NCBI RefSeq assembly: GCF_018619335.1
Contig: NZ_JAHHDX010000058.1
Coordinates: 1-41,348 of the forward strand
Reading direction: 5' to 3'
Length of the DNA stretch: 41,348 nt
DNA from: Alteromonas sp. ALT199
GTDB lineage: Bacteria; Pseudomonadota; Gammaproteobacteria; Enterobacterales; Alteromonadaceae
This document shows positions 32,357-40,869 of this stretch, piece by piece (position 1 is the stretch's first letter; the number at the start of each line of letters is the position of its first letter). A program made the position numbers and the translations under genes. Under the pieces are notes generated by a model. That model ran no database searches and was not told where the DNA came from. It saw nothing but the letters and a program-made list of their open reading frames with translations.

Positions 32357-33585
32357 TTGAAGTTTGCCTCTCGCGCTACTGCTATTTCTCCTTTTCTTGC
32401 CATGGCCTACGGTGAAAAAGCCACAGTACTTGAACAGCAAGGTAAAGACGTTATTCGACTAAATCTTGGTGAGCCTGATTTTGGCGCACCCGCTCCCGTA
32501 CTTTCGGCAATGAAAGAAAGTTTGAATACCCCAGATTTTCCCTATACCTCTGCATTGGGTATTCCAAAACTACGTCAATCAATCGCTAGCTTTTATGAAA
32601 CCCAACATGATGTAAAACTAAGCCCATCACGAGTCGTAGTTACCGCTGGTGCTTCAGGCGCGCTACTTTTGGCAAGCGCCGCTTTAGTAGAGTCTGGCGA
32701 CAACGTAATATTGGGCGACCCTTCTTACCCGTGCAATCGACGCTTTTTAAACGCGTTTGCGCAGAGGTGACGCTAGTACCAACACGTAGTGAAGATAGCT
32801 TTCAACTGACTGCCGAAAGTGTTGCCGATAATTGGAAACACAACACTAAAGGCGTGCTTATCGCCACACCTGCCAACCCTACAGGCACGGCGATAGATAC
32901 AGACGAATTAGTTAAGATTGGACAATACTGCAAAGCCAAAGGTGGCTTTTTAATTGTTGATGAAATTTATTTAGATCTTTCACTTTCTAATGATTTGGAT
33001 GCTCGAACTCATACTGGAGCTTCTCAATCAACCAACAACAAAGATGTTAAACTTCAAACCGTACTTGCCAACTCAGAACTGCAGGACACTGTGGTAGTTA
33101 TAAATAGCTTTTCAAAATACTTTGGGATGACGGGCTGGCGTCTTGGCTGGTGCGTGGTGCCTGAGACTATGACCCCAATAGTCGAAAAGCTCGCGCAGAA
33201 TTTGTTTATTTGCCCCTCTACCCTCTCTCAAAAAGCCGCCCTTGCGTGCTTTACCCCTGAAGCCTTGGCGCAGTGCGAGCAAAACCGTAACACGCTAATA
33301 GAGCGTGCATCTCTTGTTTTTAATGCAGTTCAAAATATGGGGCTTAGTTTGGATGCTCAGCCCGACGGCGCGTTTTACGCTTACATCAACATTAAGCATA
33401 CAGGCTTAAGTGCTATCGAATTCTGTGACGCTCTGCTATCGCAGTATCATGTGGCGCTGACACCGGGCAATGATTTTGGCGAGCATAATGCAGATCATTA
33501 TGTAAGGCTTTCTTTCGCTACTAGTATAGAGCGCTTAAATGAAGGCTTAACGCGGTTGGCTAGGTTTGTTGAGGCATTAGCCTAG
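32357..33585 (+). pseudogene. Class I aminotransferase gene with a -1 frameshift
   Basis: Two overlapping frames (ending at 32770; open from 32731) together encode one PLP-dependent class I/II aminotransferase of about 409 residues. The first part has RLNLGEPDFGAPAPV, TAGASGALLLA and DPSYPCNRRFLNAF; the second has ATPANPTG, VDEIYLDL, the PLP-lysine motif NSFSKYFGMTGWRLGW and the C-terminal VRLSFATS. The break is near 32755-32765, where one base seems lost (a G restored near 32760 would give NAFGAEVTLVPT). An in-frame slippery heptamer TTTAAAC lies at 32746-32752, and slippage there would also give the right frame and length. The proposed start is TTG 32357 after AAGGA, giving the family-like KFASRATAISPFLAM; an ATG at 32264 is open in the same frame. 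Confidence 0.8.
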
Positions 33586-33723
33586 CGGCTCTTTGTATCC
33601 ACTGTTTAATTTCGTGAATAGACAAATATTACCTAAAAAAATGATAGATATGGGCGCTTGTGCGTATATTGGGAAGTACATTTTGATGACACGTATCGAA
33701 ACGGAATAAAACAGGACAAAACA

Positions 33724-34899
33724 ATGAGTAACGAACGCGAATTTGATGTAGTTATCTTCGGTGCTACAGGTTTTACAGGCAAACTAGTGGCTGAGTATTT
33801 TCAGGCGCAGTATGGCAGTGACAGCAATGTTAAATGGGCAGTTGCAGGTCGTAACGAGGCTAAACTTAATGATGTAAAACAAGAACTAGGCATTAGCGAT
33901 AGCGTTGCTAGCATTGTAGCCGACGGTGATGATGCCGAGGCACTTGACGCAATGACAAAGCGCACAGCCGTTGTACTGACTACCGTAGGGCCTTATCAAA
34001 TTTACGGCGAAAAATTACTCTCAGCTTGTATTGATAATGGTACGGGCTATACAGATCTTTGCGGTGAGCCAGCCTGGATGCACCAAATGATCAATAAGTA
34101 CGAAGCGAAAGCCAAAGAAACTGGCGCAAACATTGTGTTCTCTTGTGGCTTCGATTCTGTACCTTTTGATTTAGGCGTTCACTACCTACAAGCGCATGCG
34201 AAAAAGCAAACTGGCGATGTGATTGAATACGTTAAAGGTCGCGTTCGCAAAATGCAGGGCACGTTCTCTGGCGGTACAGCTGCTAGCCTAAAAGCAACCA
34301 TGGCAGCAGCGCACAAAGACAAGTCAGTAATGGCAGCACTTATCAACCCTCTATCGCTAACCGATGGTTCGACTAATCAACCACAGCCAGATGGCAACAA
34401 ACCTTATTTTGACGAAGAGTTAGGTACGTGGGTAGCGCCATTTATTATGGCGGCTATCAATACTAAGAACGTGCACCGCTCTAACTACCTAGCTGGCTAC
34501 GCTTACGGTAAGAATTTCCAGTACGATGAAATGATGATGACGGGGCCTGGCGAGAAAGGTGAAGCCATGGCAAACCACGTAGCTAAAGATAAGTCGCTGG
34601 CTAGCGATGATGGCCCTAAACCTGGAGAAGGCCCAAGCAAAGAAGAGCGCGAGAACGGTTTTTACGATGTGATGTTTGTAGGCACAGCCACCAATGGTGA
34701 TATGCTAGCGGTATCGGTTAAAGGCGATAAAGACCCTGGTTATGGCTCTACCAGCAAGATGATTTCAGAATCGGCGCTTTGTTTGTGTAAAGACGTAAAC
34801 CTAACTGGGGGCTTTTTCACACCAGCAGCAGCCCTAGGCGATAAGTTAATTAGTCGCCTAGAAGAAAAAGCAGGCTTAACGTTTGCTATCGAAAAGTAG
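33724..34899 (+). CDS. Saccharopine dehydrogenase-like oxidoreductase
   Basis: A 391-residue protein of the saccharopine dehydrogenase NAD(P)-binding family, nearer to the trans-acting enoyl reductase type than to true lysine-pathway enzymes. The Rossmann motif is GATGFTGKLVAEYF near the N terminus, followed by VAGRNEAKL, TTVGPYQIYGEKLLSACIDNGTGYTDLCGEPAWM and FSCGFDSVPFDLG, all typical. The substrate is unknown, perhaps a lipid. The start is ATG 33724 with AGGA about 8 bases upstream; the frame is open from 33658. It ends at a strong terminator. Confidence 0.88.
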   Translation: MSNEREFDVVIFGATGFTGKLVAEYFQAQYGSDSNVKWAVAGRNEAKLNDVKQELGISDSVASIVADGDDAEALDAMTKRTAVVLTTVGPYQIYGEKLLSACIDNGTGYTDLCGEPAWMHQMINKYEAKAKETGANIVFSCGFDSVPFDLGVHYLQAHAKKQTGDVIEYVKGRVRKMQGTFSGGTAASLKATMAAAHKDKSVMAALINPLSLTDGSTNQPQPDGNKPYFDEELGTWVAPFIMAAINTKNVHRSNYLAGYAYGKNFQYDEMMMTGPGEKGEAMANHVAKDKSLASDDGPKPGEGPSKEERENGFYDVMFVGTATNGDMLAVSVKGDKDPGYGSTSKMISESALCLCKDVNLTGGFFTPAAALGDKLISRLEEKAGLTFAIEK

Positions 34900-34925
34900 C
34901 GCGTATTTTCGCACAACTAATATGA

Positions 34926-34958
34926 AAAAGGCTGAACACAAATAGTGTTCAGCCTTTT
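34926..34958. terminator. Strong bidirectional terminator
   Basis: AAAAGGCTGAACAC (34926-34939) and GTGTTCAGCCTTTT (34945-34958) form a perfect 14-bp stem with a 5-base loop and A/T runs on both sides. It separates the convergent saccharopine-dehydrogenase-like and aminotransferase genes. Confidence 0.9.
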
Positions 34959-34990
34959 CTTTCTGTGCTAGGTGTTTATTGTTGTTGTTT

Positions 34991-36172
34991 CTAAGCAAGT
35001 ACCGCTTTTAGTGCTTTAACGCACGCGTCTGTTTCTGCTGGCGTACCCACACTTATTCGCGACCATGAATCGTAACCTGGCCAGGTGCGCCCTACTACCT
35101 TTATACCCTGAGCTTTCATTTTCTCCGCAAACTTTTCGTGCGGCATACCAGTATCCATGTAAATGAAATTCCCTTGTGGATTCGGCGCATATGGCTGCTT
35201 TAATTCTTCGGCGACTTTTACTAACTTGTCACGTTCAGTTTTAATCCGTGAACGCATGTTGTTTAGGTTCGCGTGGTCATCCATGCTAGCCATACCCGCA
35301 ACGAGTGCCAAGTAGTTTACGCCCCCCATACGCAGCATACCGCCCATGCTCTTTGCTTGTTCAGCCGGCATTATGGCGTAACCTAGACGCTGGCCTGCCA
35401 TGGCGTGAATTTTCGAAAACGTACGGCAGATTACTACATTGTGCCCTTCTGAAATAAGCTTCGACTGAACGTTAGCTGGGTAAGCGTCAGACATTTCAAT
35501 ATAAGCTTCATCTATAAAAACTTGCGCTTTCTTCGACACGCGTTTAGCAAAAGCGGTAAGTTTGGCCGCATCTACCATGCTGCCTGTCGGGTTATTTGGG
35601 TTACACACATAAACGGCGGTAGTGTCTTCAGTCACTGCTGCTTCAATGGCGTCTAAGTCGAAAGTCATGTCATTAGCGAGGGGAACGTAAGTGACATCTG
35701 CCCCCATAAATTCAGCGCCTCGCGGCACGCCTTCATAGGTTGCCATAGACGTTACTAGCTTATTACCATTTTTCGTGATCCAGTCGGCATAGCCAAAAAG
35801 AATAGGTGAAGAACCGTTAGTGATAACGATTTGATCAGCGGATACGCCTTCTTGCTTAGCGATTTTTTGCGCTAACACTTCAACCGTAGCGTCAGTATAT
35901 CGAGCAAGATTCAAAAGCTCGCTTTGCATAGCTTTTGCTGCTTTCTTTGACGGCCCAAAGGCGTTTTCATTCGACGATAAGCGAATAAGGCCGTCATTAA
36001 CGTTAGGTGTAGCTGATGGAAAATGTTCAGTAGGCATGCCCGCCGCACGAAGGTCGCCCATGAAACTGTCGACACTGGTGGTTAGCGCTACCGCTCCAGC
36101 ACCTAAACCCATTGATTTTAACCAATTACGACGTGAAGAGTTCACCGTGGTTTGTTGTACGTTCTTATTCAT
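34991..36172 (-). CDS. Tat-exported HisC-like PLP aminotransferase
   Basis: A 393-residue protein of the histidinol-phosphate aminotransferase group (fold type I). It has RLSSNENAFGPS, TNGSSPILF, CNPNNPTGS, VFIDEAYIEM, the PLP lysine at residue 254 (TFSKIHAMAGQRLGY) and the C-terminal Arg region (RISVGT). The N terminus carries a twin-arginine signal: SSRRNWLKSMGLGAGAVALTTS with RR at residues 14-15, followed by a moderately hydrophobic stretch. It should thus be folded with PLP in the cytosol and sent to the periplasm. The reaction there is unknown. It is not part of a his operon. Confidence 0.88.
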   Translation of the reverse strand: MNKNVQQTTVNSSRRNWLKSMGLGAGAVALTTSVDSFMGDLRAAGMPTEHFPSATPNVNDGLIRLSSNENAFGPSKKAAKAMQSELLNLARYTDATVEVLAQKIAKQEGVSADQIVITNGSSPILFGYADWITKNGNKLVTSMATYEGVPRGAEFMGADVTYVPLANDMTFDLDAIEAAVTEDTTAVYVCNPNNPTGSMVDAAKLTAFAKRVSKKAQVFIDEAYIEMSDAYPANVQSKLISEGHNVVICRTFSKIHAMAGQRLGYAIMPAEQAKSMGGMLRMGGVNYLALVAGMASMDDHANLNNMRSRIKTERDKLVKVAEELKQPYAPNPQGNFIYMDTGMPHEKFAEKMKAQGIKVVGRTWPGYDSWSRISVGTPAETDACVKALKAVLA

Positions 36173-36541
36173 ATTTCGCTCTGCCTTCCATCTACATTTT
36201 CTTTAGACTAATGGCTTAATTTTCAACGCGCAATAGCTTAAAAACGCTAAACCATTGACATGAATGCCCTTTTTACGTGCATGAGACGCACTAAAATTGA
36301 CAACATAATAAGTTTTAACGTGTTAAGCCGTTACATTACGGTGCAGCGTTATTTTGAGTATTTTAGCGTTTGCGATGAGTGACATTTTTATAGCGTTAGC
36401 GATGCGCTGATTTCTATCGGCCTTTAAAGATGTTCAATAAATACGGGTCAAAAACAAATGCGTAAACCATCTTTATAAATAACAAGTATGAATAAATAGC
36501 AAAATGAGTAACTAATACAGTCTGCAAAACAGGAGTTAACT
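36173..36541. other. Divergent intergenic region, no gene seen
   Basis: This 369-base stretch between divergent genes has no convincing reading frame. TTGACA-like hexamers occur at 36254-36259 and 36297-36302 but lack clear -10 partners. A good ribosome site (AGGAG) lies just before the DUF7218 start. Confidence 0.5.
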
Positions 36542-36805
36542 ATGGCTAAGGATCACGGTACCCAAATTAAAAACGACGACACATACGAAGCCTTGCGCGA
36601 TGAAGGCTATAGTAAGGAGAAATCAGCACGCATTGCCAACGCACAAGCTAACAGTGAGCAAACACCGTCAAAGGACGGTGGAAAAGGTATGAAGTACGAA
36701 AACCGTACTAAAGATGAGCTGTATGAAAAAGCCAAAGAAGTAGGTATTGAAGGCCGCTCGAACATGAGTAAAGAGCAATTAATCAAAGCGTTGCGCAACC
36801 ATTAA
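36542..36805 (+). CDS. DUF7218 / Rho-N-domain small protein
   Basis: An 87-residue charged protein. The N-terminal half (HGTQIKNDDTYEALRDEGYSKEKSARIANAQAN) fits DUF7218. The C-terminal half (YENRTKDELYEKAKEVGIEGRSNMSKEQLIKALRNH) is a Rho N-terminal/SAP-like helical domain that could bind nucleic acid. The function is unknown; such proteins are often stress-induced in other bacteria. It starts after AGGAG, and the carboxylesterase gene follows after 11 bases. Confidence 0.87.
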   Translation: MAKDHGTQIKNDDTYEALRDEGYSKEKSARIANAQANSEQTPSKDGGKGMKYENRTKDELYEKAKEVGIEGRSNMSKEQLIKALRNH

Positions 36806-36816
36806 AGGAATAGACT

Positions 36817-38382
36817 ATGGACAGCCCATATAGACTGCTCTGCTTTTGCTCAATATTGCTTATTGCTGCAGCTTCCCCCCTCAGTAAGGCGACAAGTATG
36901 TCAATGAAAACAAATGACACCATTACAATCTTAACTCATCTTGGCAAGGTACAAGGCAGTCTTAAAAATAATGTTGTTACTTTTTACGGCGTCCCCTATG
37001 CAGCTGACCCTTTTGTCAAAACTAAACGCTTTCAAGCACCAGAACCGATAAAACCGTGGCAAGGTGTACTGCGCGCAATAGAGATGAAACCGCCAGTACC
37101 ACAGCCAGGGCGAGGAAAGAATGTGAAATTAGTCGGCGCACCTGGCGACTTAACCGTAAATATTTGGGCGCCTGAAGACGCGTTTTCAGATAATAATCAA
37201 AGGCCTGTTATGGTATGGCTTCCAGGGGGTGCTTACATTAGAGCGGACGCAGGAGAAGGTGTTTATGATGGGTCACATTTTGCCCAAAAGGGAGTAGTAA
37301 TTGTCACTGTCAATTACCGAGTAGGCGTGGATGGTTTTATGCATATCGATGGTGCCCCTGATAATCGGGGTACTTTAGATCAAATTCTTGCCCTTAAGTG
37401 GGTTAAAAACAATATTGAAGATTATGGTGGGGATCCAAGCAACATCACCTTATTCGGGCAGTCAGCCGGCGCAAGCAGCGTAGCAATCCTACTTGGTAGC
37501 AGTCGGGCAAATACCCTGTTTGATAAAGCCATAATGCAAAGCCCCCCTATGCAGGCTATTTCTAAAGCGCAAGCCGCAGAAGTGACACGAGCATTTGCGA
37601 AAAAATTGAGTATCGAACCTACACTGGCAGCACTATCAAACGTGCCGTTTGAGGCATTAGTCAAAGGCGTGGTAGATATCGGTAACGCTATTAAAAGTCG
37701 TCGTGAATGGGGGATGCTATCATGGGGCGGTACCGCATTCTTACCCGTAGTTGATGGCGAGCTGATCATCAATTCACCAATGTTGAGCCTCAAAAACGGT
37801 GCTAACCCGTCTATTCCAACCATCGTCGGTAGTACAGATCAAGAATCGAGATTGTATTTAGTGCCGAGCAATGAAATTGAAACGATTGACGAGAGCAAAG
37901 TGTCGCTTTTCTTACATGATTTAAACTTGGGTGAGGATGCACGAAAGGTTTACAAAAAAACCGGTCATGATTCCTATGGCGATATCTATGCTGACATTCA
38001 GTCTGATTATACCTTTAGAATGCCAGCTATCCAGATAGCAGAGCTTCTAACTGAAAGTGGCAGTACTGTATGGAAATACAACTTTGGCTGGAAGTCGGGC
38101 GCTTACGATGGTGAGCTGGGAGCCGCGCACTTTGTCGATGTACCTTATACGTTCGATACTATAGATACAGAAGAAGCAAGTAATTTTGTTGGCGACAAAC
38201 CTTCTGAAAACCTGAGTCAGACGATGCAAAACTATTGGGTAAGATTTGCAAAAGTGGGGGAGCCAGGATGGAGCGAATACACCAAAGGTAGCCGAAAAAC
38301 TATGCGCTTCGACAACCAGTCGGTTGCGGAAGAAGATCCTAACAAGCTGAAACGGGCGTTGTGGAAAGCGTTTGAGTTTTGA
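36817..38382 (+). CDS. Secreted type B carboxylesterase
   Basis: A 521-residue alpha/beta hydrolase of the carboxylesterase/cholinesterase family. An N-terminal signal peptide ends near KATS. The N-terminal signature is VVTFYGVPYAADPF, the oxyanion region WLPGGAYIRADAG (PGG instead of the common HGG) and the nucleophile elbow FGQSAGASS with Ser216. The likely catalytic His lies in ELGAAHFVDVPYTF and an acidic residue in STDQESRLY. It probably hydrolyses carboxylic esters in the periplasm. AGGA lies about 7 bases before the ATG, 11 bases after the DUF7218 gene. Confidence 0.9.
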   Translation: MDSPYRLLCFCSILLIAAASPLSKATSMSMKTNDTITILTHLGKVQGSLKNNVVTFYGVPYAADPFVKTKRFQAPEPIKPWQGVLRAIEMKPPVPQPGRGKNVKLVGAPGDLTVNIWAPEDAFSDNNQRPVMVWLPGGAYIRADAGEGVYDGSHFAQKGVVIVTVNYRVGVDGFMHIDGAPDNRGTLDQILALKWVKNNIEDYGGDPSNITLFGQSAGASSVAILLGSSRANTLFDKAIMQSPPMQAISKAQAAEVTRAFAKKLSIEPTLAALSNVPFEALVKGVVDIGNAIKSRREWGMLSWGGTAFLPVVDGELIINSPMLSLKNGANPSIPTIVGSTDQESRLYLVPSNEIETIDESKVSLFLHDLNLGEDARKVYKKTGHDSYGDIYADIQSDYTFRMPAIQIAELLTESGSTVWKYNFGWKSGAYDGELGAAHFVDVPYTFDTIDTEEASNFVGDKPSENLSQTMQNYWVRFAKVGEPGWSEYTKGSRKTMRFDNQSVAEEDPNKLKRALWKAFEF

Positions 38383-38507
38383 GTATTTACGTTTGTCTTA
38401 GCACTAGATATTGCGACGAAAAATAGAGAAATTTTCAACTCTATCTCTACGATAATTGGTTTGAATCTATTTTTATACCTCTAGTGCTTTTCACCCCCCT
38501 CAAATAA

Positions 38508-38520
38508 TGATAAATATTCA
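38508..38520 (+). promoter_or_regulatory. Possible MetR-type site before mesX
   Basis: TGATAAATATTCA fits TGAA-N5-TTCA at all but one position. A further symmetric TGAA...TTCA pair lies at about 38529-38551, and a possible promoter (TTTTAT 38543-38548, TATAAC 38566-38571, 17-base spacing) follows. Methionine control by MetR would suit the downstream genes; this is inference. Confidence 0.35.
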
Positions 38521-38634
38521 TGGTTCGATGAAAAAAGATCATTTTTATTCATAGTTTAGACCGCGTATAACGTACGTACAGCACTTAGGGCTCCACTACA
38601 TTCGGTTTAATCTTAGGAACAAAAGCGTATTCTC

Positions 38635-39624
38635 ATGAACAACAACGTGAACCCAAATTTTTCTTTTACTATTAACAGCGTTCAGTTTAATGAAGATTAT
38701 CGTCCTTCAGACAACACGCGCATTACTACTAATTTTGCTAATTTAGCGCGAGGCGAGCGCCGGAAAGAGAACTTACGCGATGCGTTGAGCATGATTAACA
38801 ATCGATTTAACGCGTTAGCTAACTGGGACAATGAGCGTGGCGATCGCTATGCCGTTGAACTAGAAATAGTATCGGTAGATATCGACGTAGAGGGTAACGG
38901 CAACACCTTCCCTACTATCGAGATTTTGCAAACTAACATTATCGATAAACAAACGGGGAAGCGTACCCAAGGTATTGTGGGCAACAACTTCTCGTCTTAT
39001 GTTCGAGATTATGATTTTAGCGTTCGTCTATCTAACCATAACCGTGGTCAATCGTCATTCAGCGTACCTAACGATTTTGGCGATCTACACGGTAAACTGT
39101 TCCAGTACTTTGTTAACTCAGAAGCCTATAAAGCGCATTTCTCAAAGCTCCCTGTTATTTGCTTAAGCGTTTCCGATAACAAAACCTATCGCAGAACGGA
39201 AAACCAGCATCCAGTTTTAGGCATTGAATACCAACCTAACGAGTCCTCGTTGACCGAGCAGTATTTCAAAAAGATGGGCTTAAACGTTCGTTATTTTATG
39301 CCGCCTAACAGTGCTGCGCCTTTTGCGTTTTACTTCTTTGGCGATTTACTGAACGACTACACAAACTTAGAACTTATAAGCACTATCGCGACGATGGAGA
39401 CCTTTCAGAAAATCTATCGTCCTGAAATCTACAACGCTAACGCACAAGCAGGTTTAAGCTACAAACCGAATTTGAAAAATAGCGACCACTCGGTAACACG
39501 CATTGTGTACGACCGCGACGAGCGCAGTCACCTCGCCGTTGAACAAGGCAAGTTTGTAGAAGAGAACTTTATTAAGCCCTATCAACATAAGCTGGAGCAA
39601 TTCACGGCAAGTTACGCCAGGTAA
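38635..39624 (+). CDS. mesX: MesX (DUF1852), partner of methionine synthase MesD
   Basis: A 329-residue soluble protein of the DUF1852 family, with characteristic TINSVQFNEDYRPSDNTRITTNFANLARG at the start and HPVLGIEYQPNESSLTEQYFKKMGLNVRYFMPP in the middle. DUF1852 was named MesX after genetic work showing it is needed with MesD for folate-independent methionine synthesis that depends on oxygen; its biochemical role is not known. It lies 146 bases before mesD on the same strand. An AGGA lies 17 bases before the ATG, so the ribosome site is poor. Confidence 0.88.
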   Translation: MNNNVNPNFSFTINSVQFNEDYRPSDNTRITTNFANLARGERRKENLRDALSMINNRFNALANWDNERGDRYAVELEIVSVDIDVEGNGNTFPTIEILQTNIIDKQTGKRTQGIVGNNFSSYVRDYDFSVRLSNHNRGQSSFSVPNDFGDLHGKLFQYFVNSEAYKAHFSKLPVICLSVSDNKTYRRTENQHPVLGIEYQPNESSLTEQYFKKMGLNVRYFMPPNSAAPFAFYFFGDLLNDYTNLELISTIATMETFQKIYRPEIYNANAQAGLSYKPNLKNSDHSVTRIVYDRDERSHLAVEQGKFVEENFIKPYQHKLEQFTASYAR

Positions 39625-39770
39625 ATGCTCTAACACTGGCAATTGGCAGTTTGCGTGTTACCAATTGCACCGTACAGTTCGCTCAGATTGAGCCTCTAGT
39701 TTTTGACGGGGCGGAACAGTTAGCCCCATCTGCATCCATATAAATTACTGACTTAAAGATTACGAATCAC

Positions 39771-40811
39771 ATGAAAAAACTACTTCCCACCTCTATTGCA
39801 GGCAGTCTTCCCAAACCCTCATGGCTTGCAGAGCCTGAAACGTTGTGGTCGCCATGGAAACTAGAAGGTAACGCCCTAAAAGAAGGTAAAAAAGACGCGC
39901 TTCGCGTTACGCTTCAAGAACAGGCTGTGTCTGGTGTCGACATAGTATGTGACGGTGAGCAAACCCGTCAGCACTTTGTAACCACGTTTATTGAGCATCT
40001 TGACGGTGTTGATTTTGAAAACCGCAAAACCGTGCGTATACGCAATCGTTACGACGCCAGCGTACCTGTCGTAACGCAAGCAGTTACACGGCCCAAATCG
40101 GTGTTCGTTGAAGACGCTAAGTTTTTACGAAGCCAAACCGATCAGCCTATTAAATGGGCGTTGCCCGGCCCAATGACTATGGTTGATACTTTGTATGACG
40201 ATCACTATAAAAGCCGAGAAAAGCTCGCGTGGGAATTCGCCAAGATTCTAAACCAAGAAGCGAAAGAACTAGAGGCTGCTGGTGTTGATATTATTCAGTT
40301 CGACGAACCCTCATTTAACGTCTTCTTTGATGAAGTAAACGAATGGGGAATTGCTGCACTAGAGCGCGCTATTGAAGGGCTAAAATGTGAAACCGCGGTA
40401 CACATTTGCTACGGTTACGGCATTAAAGCAAACACCGACTGGAAAAAAACGCTAGGCTCAGAGTGGCGTCAATACGAAGAAAGCTTCCCTAAGCTAGCAA
40501 AGTCGAACATCGATATAGTGTCATTGGAATGCCACAACTCCCATGTTCCTATCGAGCTCATATCCTTGCTAAAAGGAAAGAAAGTGATGGTTGGTGCCAT
40601 TGATGTTGCCACCGATACCATAGAAACCCCAGAAGAAGTGGCCGCTACTTTGCGCGAAGCTTTGAAGTACGTAGACGCAGATAAACTCTACCCTTGTACC
40701 AATTGTGGTATGGCTCCCCTGTCACGAGATATTGCAAGAGGCAAACTTGAAGCACTTAGCGTTGGTGCTGCGATAGTAAGACAAGAATTAACGCAAAAGA
40801 TCAGTGCATAA
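39771..40811 (+). CDS. mesD: Core methionine synthase MesD
   Basis: A 346-residue enzyme equal to the C-terminal catalytic half of MetE, without the N-terminal folate-binding half. It methylates homocysteine. Zinc ligands fit VHICYG (His, Cys), SLECHNS (Glu) and PCTNCGM (Cys). The segment LPGPMTMVDTLYDDHY and IIQFDEPSFNV are typical. MesD proteins pair with MesX and use a methyl donor that has not been identified. The start follows GAATCAC with no clear Shine-Dalgarno; a terminator follows 14 bases after the stop. Confidence 0.9.
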   Translation: MKKLLPTSIAGSLPKPSWLAEPETLWSPWKLEGNALKEGKKDALRVTLQEQAVSGVDIVCDGEQTRQHFVTTFIEHLDGVDFENRKTVRIRNRYDASVPVVTQAVTRPKSVFVEDAKFLRSQTDQPIKWALPGPMTMVDTLYDDHYKSREKLAWEFAKILNQEAKELEAAGVDIIQFDEPSFNVFFDEVNEWGIAALERAIEGLKCETAVHICYGYGIKANTDWKKTLGSEWRQYEESFPKLAKSNIDIVSLECHNSHVPIELISLLKGKKVMVGAIDVATDTIETPEEVAATLREALKYVDADKLYPCTNCGMAPLSRDIARGKLEALSVGAAIVRQELTQKISA

Positions 40812-40824
40812 CAATCTTCCCGTT

Positions 40825-40869
40825 TCCCCCTAATCAGCATGACTTAAACGCTTTTCGGGGGGATTTTTT
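40825..40869 (+). terminator. Terminator of mesX-mesD
   Basis: TCCCCC (40825-40830) pairs with GGGGGA (40858-40863), followed by a run of six Ts. The loop is long (about 27 bases), so this is weaker than a classic terminator. Confidence 0.5.
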
